Of a DNA stretch of 17,915 nucleotides, positions 13,695-17,915 are shown in pieces. This DNA comes from Ruminococcaceae bacterium UBA1691. GTDB lineage: Bacteria; Bacillota; Clostridia; Oscillospirales; Acutalibacteraceae. The stretch lies in NCBI GenBank assembly GCA_002320555.1, contig DCJV01000063.1, forward strand, positions 17,673 to 35,587, given 5' to 3'. The notes under the pieces are model-generated. The model worked only from the letters and a program-made list of their open reading frames with translations, had not been told where the DNA came from and did no database searches. The position numbers and the translations under genes were made by a program. Position 1 is the stretch's first letter, and each line of letters opens with the position of its first letter.

Positions 13695-14519
13695 TTATTC
13701 TTCGGGCTCTCTCTTTTCGTCCTTGATCCCGATCCGCATTCGATAGCAGAAATCCATCCGAAAAATCTCGTCTTCGAAAATTTCTCGTACCTTTTTCTCA
13801 AAACGACTTACGCAGAGCTTTACAATTTCCGGCTCCAGGCGCATCATCGTCTGCAAGCCGCCCTGGCTGAGCGCCAGATTGATAAAACGCTGTGCATTGC
13901 ACTCCTCCGTATTGGAAAAAACGATTTCCCGGGCATACCCGAAATATCCGCTCTCACGGATGTGAGCAAGGTGCTCATTTTTCTCCCATCGTAAAAAACT
14001 CTCTCCATAATCCTTTGTGGCACTCGCCAGCTCTGAGATTCTGCGCTGCAGGTCGTTATACGCCTCCTCCGCCCTGCGGTCGCATACAGGCGGCCAGTCG
14101 CAGTCATAGGTGGCAAAGATTCCGCCGGGCTTCAAAATACGGTCTACCTCCTGCAGCGTTGCCTCTGGCTCCATCCAGTGAAAAGACTGGGAGCAGGTGA
14201 CAACATCCGCGCATTCCTCTGCAAGCCCAGTGTCATGGGCAAACGCATTCACAAAGCGGACATTCTGCTTTGGCGCACAATGCTCCTGCGCATAAGTGAG
14301 CATATCGAGGCTCGGCTCCACACCGATCACCTCGGCCGCCGCAGTTCCCCATAGCCGTGTGGAAAGCCCTGTCCCACAGCCCAAATCCACAACTGTCTGC
14401 GGAAAATGCCCTAGATAATTGACCAGGCATTCCACAACAAAGCGTGGGCAGCGCGGCCGCGCCATGTGGTAGACATCCGCATAGCCCGTAAAGCGCTCTG
14501 CGTTCTTCGTAACGTCCAT
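13695..14519 (-). CDS. Class I SAM-dependent methyltransferase
   Basis: This is a 274-residue class I methyltransferase of the Methyltransf_11 type. Motif I, which binds SAM, is VVDLGCGTGLSTRLW (about residues 43-57); the acidic end of strand two is IGVEPSLDML; motif post-II reads ADVVTCSQSFHWMEP, and LKPGGIFATYD is the strand-five loop. The HWM after the QSF is shared with trans-aconitate and ubiquinone-type small-molecule methyltransferases. The C-terminal half (KDYGESFLRWEKNEHLAHI onward) carries no motif I can assign, so the substrate is unknown. The ATG at 14519 has AAAGGGG about ten bases upstream. It appears to be monocistronic, ending at the bidirectional terminator. Confidence 0.88.
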   Translation of the reverse strand: MDVTKNAERFTGYADVYHMARPRCPRFVVECLVNYLGHFPQTVVDLGCGTGLSTRLWGTAAAEVIGVEPSLDMLTYAQEHCAPKQNVRFVNAFAHDTGLAEECADVVTCSQSFHWMEPEATLQEVDRILKPGGIFATYDCDWPPVCDRRAEEAYNDLQRRISELASATKDYGESFLRWEKNEHLAHIRESGYFGYAREIVFSNTEECNAQRFINLALSQGGLQTMMRLEPEIVKLCVSRFEKKVREIFEDEIFRMDFCYRMRIGIKDEKREPEE

Positions 14520-14790
14520 TGTTCCAATTCCCCTTTACATCCTCTTTTAAGCAGAAATAATATTTCAGCAGCGTGAGACGCATGGGCAAGCTCTCTGTGG
14601 CGTGCCTAGTAACGGCTTTGCACACCAAAGCTTCCATGCGGACATCGCCGCTGCATTGTCCGAATTGTTGGAAATAGCGCTTGTTTAATCCCGGATTTTT
14701 CCATCTGTCATCCACTTTTATTACCTTATCTTCCAAAATCAATCAAAAATAGCATTTATCAAACAGGATTTAAAAATAGAATACAATGTT
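14520..14790 (-). other. Leader between promoter and methyltransferase gene; possible decayed coding piece
   Basis: This 270-base stretch has no gene I can assign with confidence. On the minus strand an open frame from a TTG at 14742 reads MILEDKVIKVDDRWKNPGLN and continues for about 70 residues. It then runs into the methyltransferase gene in another frame, with no ribosome site for the TTG. It may be a gene remnant or chance. I saw no T-box or riboswitch pattern in the leader. Confidence 0.3.
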
Positions 14791-14819
14791 ATTATAGTAT
14801 AAGAAATCCGTGTTCGCAA
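14791..14819 (-). promoter_or_regulatory. Promoter upstream of the methyltransferase gene
   Basis: On the minus strand TTGCGA (14814-14819) is followed after 17 bases by a perfect TATAAT (14791-14796). It would give an unusually long leader of about 265 bases before the methyltransferase ATG. The stretch from 14820 to 14949 contains nothing else I recognise. Confidence 0.6.
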
Positions 14820-14949
14820 GAGAATTTCGGAATCTTTTCTTGTATTCATTTCGGCAAAAGGCCGCCTGATTGATTCACGTTATTCTGTTCAGTTCAGTTC
14901 TTCTCCGGTGCTCCCGGATGCGGATAAGGGAGAATTAAAACAGTCATGC

Positions 14950-14990
14950 AAAAAAACGCGCCCGTAGGCAAAGATACGCCTACAGACACG
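14950..14990 (-). terminator. Rho-independent terminator after spoIIID
   Basis: On the minus strand 13-base arms (14978-14990 and 14957-14969) pair fully, with three G-T pairs, around an eight-base loop. Seven T follow (14950-14956). It lies 23 bases beyond the spoIIID stop. Confidence 0.88.
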
Positions 14991-15013
14991 TCAAATCCAT
15001 CCTTCTGGAATGA

Positions 15014-15268
15014 TTATGGATGCATTGCGCGGTATTTTTTTTGCGTAGCGATCCCGCCGCGGATATGACGCTGTGCCTTATTGATGTCGAGCACTTCCCG
15101 CACCTCCTGATACAACTGTGGGTTGACCCGGCGCAAGCGCTCAGACACGTCCATATGTACGGTAGACTTGCTAATACCGAATTCCTTTGCCGCCGCCCGG
15201 ACCGTCGCCTTATGCTCAATGATATATTCGCCGAGCTCAACGGCTCTTTCTTCCACAATACCTTTCAA
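15014..15268 (-). CDS. spoIIID: Sporulation transcriptional regulator SpoIIID
   Basis: SpoIIID is the small DNA-binding protein that tunes sigma-E and sigma-K gene expression in the mother cell during spore formation. The 84 residues match the family in length and sequence. The helix-turn-helix is ATVRAAAKEFGISKSTVHMD, at about residues 21-40, followed by VSERLRRVNPQLYQEVREVL and the basic tail AQRHIRGGIATQKKYR that contacts DNA. The start is a TTG with GGAGGGG six bases upstream. It stands alone, with its own terminator and a promoter region that contains sigma-E-like boxes. Its presence shows that the organism belongs to a spore-forming lineage; it does not prove that the strain sporulates. 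Confidence 0.97.
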   Translation of the reverse strand: MKGIVEERAVELGEYIIEHKATVRAAAKEFGISKSTVHMDVSERLRRVNPQLYQEVREVLDINKAQRHIRGGIATQKKYRAMHP

Positions 15269-15320
15269 GATGAGCCCCTCCGTTTTCCGTTAAAGTGAAG
15301 CCTGCCTTTGCATTTCCCTA

Positions 15321-15349
15321 ATCTATATGCGTAGAACCGGCAGATTATG
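15321..15349 (-). promoter_or_regulatory. Possible sigma-E promoter of spoIIID
   Basis: On the minus strand CATAATC (15343-15349) is followed after 13 bases by CATATAGAT (15321-15329). This resembles the sporulation sigma-E pattern (an ATA-rich -35 and a CATAxAAT-like -10). In Bacillus subtilis spoIIID is transcribed by sigma-E, which supports the reading. Matches are partial. Confidence 0.4.
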
Positions 15350-15660
15350 TTTTCCGGGAGAGCAATTGACAGCCGCCCGAAAAGATGCTACAGGGAAGTA
15401 TATCGCCAGTGTGGAAGGGATGAAGCTGTGATTTTTTGATGAAACAAGAAAACCAGCCGTCTCGAATGGCTGCACGGCCCCTATCTGCGTACGACGTCCT
15501 CCTGCTCGCCTTCTTCCCGGACGATAAATTTTGGTCCGCTACAGAACAGCCGGCGACTTTGAAAAAAGCCAGGTCTGGCGTATCACTTCCCGGCGGCCAT
15601 GCGATTTGAGGCACTTTGCCACAGAAAAAACGGAATTCCTATTTTATTTGAGAAAAGGTC
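15350..15660. other. Intergenic stretch with no confident gene
   Basis: About 310 bases between spoIIID and the hydrolase promoter. An open frame of 89 codons on the minus strand (15345-15614) has no ribosome site and no recognisable similarity. A small hairpin-like segment (CAGCC/GGCTG at about 15450-15470) is followed on the minus strand by TTTTC and could end a short RNA, but evidence is thin. Confidence 0.3.
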
Positions 15661-15689
15661 ATGACTTTTCCATATGATTCGTGTATAAT
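15661..15689 (+). promoter_or_regulatory. Promoter of the alpha/beta hydrolase gene
   Basis: ATGACT (15661-15666) and a perfect TATAAT (15684-15689) are separated by 17 bases, giving a leader of about 30 bases to the ATG at 15728. Confidence 0.7.
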
Positions 15690-15727
15690 ACAAATATCTA
15701 TATTTTAAGCAGAGGGAGTCGATTCGA

Positions 15728-16681
15728 ATGGCGATCATTCACAAAGAAGCATATTTCAATTCTTCCACCGGAAAAAATAAAATTCATTGCGTGATCTGGG
15801 AGAATGACGAGGTAAATCCCATCGCGGTATTCCAAATTGCACATGGTATGTCTGAGCACATCGAGCGTTATGACGATTTTGCCTGCTTCCTGGCCGACCA
15901 CGGCTTTATCGTGTGCGGCAACGACCACCTTGGGCATGGAAAATCTGTCAATTCTTTAGATGATCTTGGATATATGGACGATAAAAACGGCCATATCCGC
16001 ATGGTGGACGACATGCACATCCTGCACAATATTATGCATAAGCGCTATCCCGATCTGCCCTATTTCCTCTTCGGGCACAGCATGGGCTCCTTTCTTGCAC
16101 GTTCCTATGCCGCGCACTTTGGCAAGGAACTGGCCGGCGCGATCTTTTGTGGCACGGGCGAGCTGCCCGCCTCGTTGGAAGGCATTGTATCGGCCTTCGA
16201 TAAAATTGTCGATAAAATTGGCCCGCACGCCAATGCGGACCTGCTCTTCAAAATCGGCAACGGCGTATTCAACGCCCAATTTAAGAACCCGCGCACCAAG
16301 ATCGACTGGATCAGCACCAGTGAGGAAAATCTCGACCGCTATATCGACGATCCGCTGTGCGGCTTCAATTTCAAGCTTGGCGGCACACGCGACGTTGTCC
16401 GCATCCTGATGGAGGTCAGCCGCAAGGACTGGGCGCAGAAGGTCCCGCAGGATCTGCCAATCATGCTCATCTCCGGCGCGAAGGACTCCGTCGGCTTCAA
16501 CGGCAGGGGTGTTTTAGCTGTGTCCGACAATCTCGAGCTTGCGGGCAATGAGCCGACTGTGATCCTCTATCCAAACGACAGGCACGAGATTCTCAATGAG
16601 AACGACCATGAGAAGATCTATAATGATATTATGAAATGGCTGGACGGTGTGCTGGCGGCGCGCATGGAACAGAGCGCGTAA
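15728..16681 (+). CDS. Alpha/beta hydrolase, monoacylglycerol lipase / lysophospholipase type
   Basis: This 317-residue serine hydrolase belongs to the Hydrolase_4 (PldB/monoglyceride lipase) group. The oxyanion region reads QIAHGMSEHIERYDDFACFL, and GNDHLGHGKS is the next family block. The nucleophile elbow is FGHSMGS with S118. The acid is D253 in ISGAKDSVG and the base H286 in PNDRHEIL, so the catalytic triad is complete. No signal peptide is seen, so it acts in the cytoplasm or at the inner membrane face, probably on lipid esters; the true substrate is unknown. The ATG at 15728 follows AGAGGGAG with nine bases of spacing. It is monocistronic between its own promoter and a strong terminator. 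Confidence 0.93.
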   Translation: MAIIHKEAYFNSSTGKNKIHCVIWENDEVNPIAVFQIAHGMSEHIERYDDFACFLADHGFIVCGNDHLGHGKSVNSLDDLGYMDDKNGHIRMVDDMHILHNIMHKRYPDLPYFLFGHSMGSFLARSYAAHFGKELAGAIFCGTGELPASLEGIVSAFDKIVDKIGPHANADLLFKIGNGVFNAQFKNPRTKIDWISTSEENLDRYIDDPLCGFNFKLGGTRDVVRILMEVSRKDWAQKVPQDLPIMLISGAKDSVGFNGRGVLAVSDNLELAGNEPTVILYPNDRHEILNENDHEKIYNDIMKWLDGVLAARMEQSA

Positions 16682-16711
16682 GACACCATATCATAAAAAG
16701 ACAGAAAAAGC

Positions 16712-16750
16712 GGACGTAGGCATTTGGGAATGCGTACGTCCTTTTTCTTT
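16712..16750 (+). terminator. Rho-independent terminator after the hydrolase gene
   Basis: Arms of 13 bases (16712-16724 and 16729-16741) pair with a single G-G mismatch around a TGGG loop, followed by TTTTTCTTT. It lies 30 bases beyond the stop. Confidence 0.92.
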
Positions 16751-16974
16751 CCTGATGTCCCTGTGAGCGGTCGGTGCGAACCGAAAACAAGCAGAGAAAC
16801 ATTGGGAGATTCGCATCGGATTTTAAAGAGAAATCCTCGAAGCAGGAAAAAATGTAGGTACTTATGTGCATCGCTTGCATTTTTTGATAAGATATGTTGC
16901 AATAGAGGCACAGAATGGATGGCGAATTATCTTATATGTATTGTAGCCTAACATTGCGGTATTCATTTATTTTA
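16751..16974. other. Intergenic stretch without a recognisable gene
   Basis: These 224 bases carry only short frames without ribosome sites. Composition moves toward AT-rich in the second half, at the approach to the decaying regulator region. I see no repeat, RNA gene or att-like sequence here. Confidence 0.4.
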
Positions 16975-17003
16975 TTGCGCTTGTTCAAACGAACATATAT
17001 AAT
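16975..17003 (+). promoter_or_regulatory. Promoter of the HTH regulator with internal palindrome
   Basis: TTGCGC (16975-16980) and a perfect TATAAT (16998-17003) are 17 bases apart. The spacer contains the palindrome TGTTC-AAAC-GAACA (16982-16995), positioned as an operator between the two boxes. It is the reverse arrangement of a LexA box, so autoregulation by the HTH protein is the likelier reading. Confidence 0.6.
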
Positions 17004-17020
17004 AAACTGGGAGGCATGAA

Positions 17021-17613
17021 GTGAAAATCAAAGATTACTCGGAATACTTTGTGTTCTTGCAAATGCTGACAAGATTACAATTCAAGAATTAGCGCAACGA
17101 TTTGAGGTATCGAAACGAACCATTTTCAGAGATTTAGACACACTGAATTGTGCCGGTATACCCATTGTAACTTATCCTGGTATTGGCGGAGGGGTATCTA
17201 TCATAGAGGGATATAAAATAGACAATCGGGTATTATCCGCTGATGATACAGAAAAAGTCTTTACCGCATTGAATGGTTTGAAAAGCATTGATGGAGATAC
17301 TGCCATAACAAATCTAATAGCAAAGCTAAACCTGTTTTCGGACAAATGCAAAGAGGGAATGTTCCAAGTTATCTTAGAATATGACATTTCAGCAGAATTT
17401 GGATTGACAGATAAGATAGACGCTTGTTTCTTTGAAAAGAATGTAAATTCTGAAACGCCGTTACGGGAAATACGTTTCTTCGCTTCAGATCTGTTATGGA
17501 CAGCGGATTTCGTTATGGGAATCATTGATAAAGTACGAGTGGTTTCACCGCCAGAACTTTATGAAGAGGTCAAACGCCGCATAAATAAAATAAATTCTTA
17601 TTACAAAGGGTGA
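17021..17613 (+). pseudogene. Frameshifted HTH transcriptional regulator, YobV/YafY type
   Basis: From GTG 17021 (with GGGAGG six bases upstream) the frame reads V-K-I-K, then soon hits a stop. After restoring one base near 17029-17032 the product continues RLLGILCVLANADKITIQEL and on to the stop at 17611-17613, about 198 residues. The HTH_11 domain reads TIQELAQRFEVSKRTIFRDL, followed by GIPIVTYPGIGGGVSIIEGY, the wing typical of WYL-type regulators such as YobV. Relatives have about 300 residues, with a WYL ligand domain. Here the middle is missing or unrecognisable, while the C-terminal stretch DFVMGIIDKVRVVSPPELYE resembles their last domain. So there is both a frameshift and a probable internal deletion. 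Base use is far more AT-rich than in the genes to the left. Confidence 0.75.
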
Positions 17614-17634
17614 CACAGTGTTGTCACCTTTTTT
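17608..17634 (+). terminator. Terminator overlapping the regulator's stop codon
   Basis: GGTGACA (17609-17615) pairs with TGTCACC (17622-17628) around a six-base loop and is followed by six T. The TGA stop of the regulator lies inside the left arm. It separates the regulator from the PfpI-like gene 39 bases on. Confidence 0.85.
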
Positions 17635-17672
17635 GATGTAAACTCTTAATCAAAGAAAGGAGCAGATGGACA

Positions 17673-17840
17673 ATGAAGAAACAAGTGCTCATTTTTATTT
17701 TTGATAGTTATGCGGATTGGGAACCAGCATACTTATCTTCGGAACTAAACTCTACTGAAACAGAATATGTGGTTGTTGTGGTCAAGCTTTTTTGTAACAG
17801 TTGTGGCTTAAAAATATCTTTTTACGTAATCCGAGCCTGA
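17673..17840 (+). pseudogene. DJ-1/PfpI-family gene cut off by an IS3-family insertion
   Basis: From ATG 17673, behind AAAGGAG with nine bases of spacing, the frame reads MKKQVLIFIFDSYADWEPAY and then LSSELNSTETEYVV. This is the first strand and helix of a DJ-1/PfpI (ThiJ) protein, where a D-x-(Y/F)-A-D-W-E pattern is typical. Normal members have about 190-200 residues. After about residue 35 (near 17780) the sequence changes to IS-end DNA, and the frame stops at 17838-17840 with unrelated residues. The nucleophile-elbow Cys and the rest of the fold are absent. PfpI genes often sit beside YobV-type regulators, so the two broken genes were probably a working pair. Confidence 0.72.
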
Positions 17841-17915
17841 TAAGGTGTTTGATACCCATTGAAAATATGGGGGCGCACGTGATTATAAGTGACATATGCA
17901 AATTCTTCCACAGTC
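17778..17915 (-). mobile_element. End of an IS3-family insertion sequence (continues past the window)
   Basis: The segment holds the 3' end of a transposase frame and about 40 bases beyond its stop, ending inside the PfpI-like gene. That is the usual right-end layout of IS3-family elements. The exact border is uncertain, between about 17775 and 17785. The other end, and any target duplication, lie outside the window. Confidence 0.7.
17822..17915 (-). CDS. IS3-family transposase OrfB, C-terminal 30 residues (partial)
   Basis: Read on the minus strand, the last 30 codons give TVEEFAYVTYNHVRPHIFNG followed by YQTPYQARIT and TAA. The YNHxRPHxxxxYxTPxxAR pattern is the C-terminal signature of the integrase-core (DDE) transposase OrfB of IS3 elements, immediately after the catalytic Glu region. 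Everything upstream lies beyond the right edge, so it cannot be told whether the transposase is intact or whether it belongs to the same IS type as the remnant at 4786-4942. Confidence 0.82.
   Translation of the reverse strand, partial: TVEEFAYVTYNHVRPHIFNGYQTPYQARIT

Noticed and set aside
14233..14518. Continuation of the 14742 frame into the methyltransferase gene
   Set aside because: The methyltransferase frame here carries SAM motif I and the post motifs, so the other frame is not real over this part.
15345..15614. An 89-codon minus-strand frame between spoIIID and the hydrolase
   Set aside because: No ribosome site, no recognisable similarity, and it overlaps the putative spoIIID promoter; kept only as part of the intergenic description.
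16618..16951. Short frames on both strands around the terminator after the hydrolase
   Set aside because: They cross the hydrolase terminator hairpin and lack ribosome sites or similarity.

Overview
The window looks like a chromosomal segment of an anaerobic, endospore-forming member of the Clostridia (Bacillota). The evidence is a full-length spoIIID sporulation regulator, a DUF4364 gene, strong AGGAGG-type ribosome binding sites, several TTG or GTG starts, and consensus sigma-A promoters with rho-independent terminators. Most genes are fairly GC-rich. From about 16.98 kb to the right edge the base composition turns AT-rich and the genes are broken, so that end looks like transferred and decaying DNA. 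No species can be named from the sequence alone.

Layout, left to right. (1) 1-2414: a minus-strand ruvC-ruvA-GNAT-ruvB operon with a good promoter; ruvB runs off the left edge. It handles Holliday junctions, and an acetyltransferase gene sits between ruvA and ruvB. (2) 2444-4087: a monocistronic uraA-type uracil permease with its own promoter and terminator. (3) 4190-4753: a divergent DUF4364 regulator-like gene. (4) 4786-4942: the left end of a decayed IS3-family insertion sequence with its end hairpin and a broken orfA. (5) 4943-10852: a six-gene minus-strand iron unit: feoA, feoB, a FeoB-associated Cys-rich membrane peptide too short for routine ORF calling, a DtxR/MntR-type metal sensor, and two flavoproteins (BaiN/RdsA-like and COG2509). 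Its consensus promoter abuts a palindrome that could be the sensor's operator. (6) 10968-13635: dTDP-L-rhamnose genes rfbA, rfbC and rfbD; rfbB is not in the window. A hairpin lies between rfbC and rfbD. (7) 13640-14819: a bidirectional terminator and a SAM methyltransferase. (8) 14950-15349: spoIIID with a terminator and a possible sigma-E promoter. (9) 15661-16750: a monoacylglycerol-lipase-like alpha/beta hydrolase with clear promoter and terminator. (10) 16975-17915: a frameshifted HTH regulator of the YobV/YafY type, a DJ-1/PfpI gene cut off after about 35 codons, and the end of a second IS3-family element that runs off the right edge.

No CRISPR array, rRNA, tRNA, prophage or recognisable defence system was seen. 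The most interesting points are the iron operon, whose sensor combines MntR-like and DtxR-like metal ligands and is cotranscribed with two flavoproteins; the IS3 scars; and the decaying regulator/PfpI pair.
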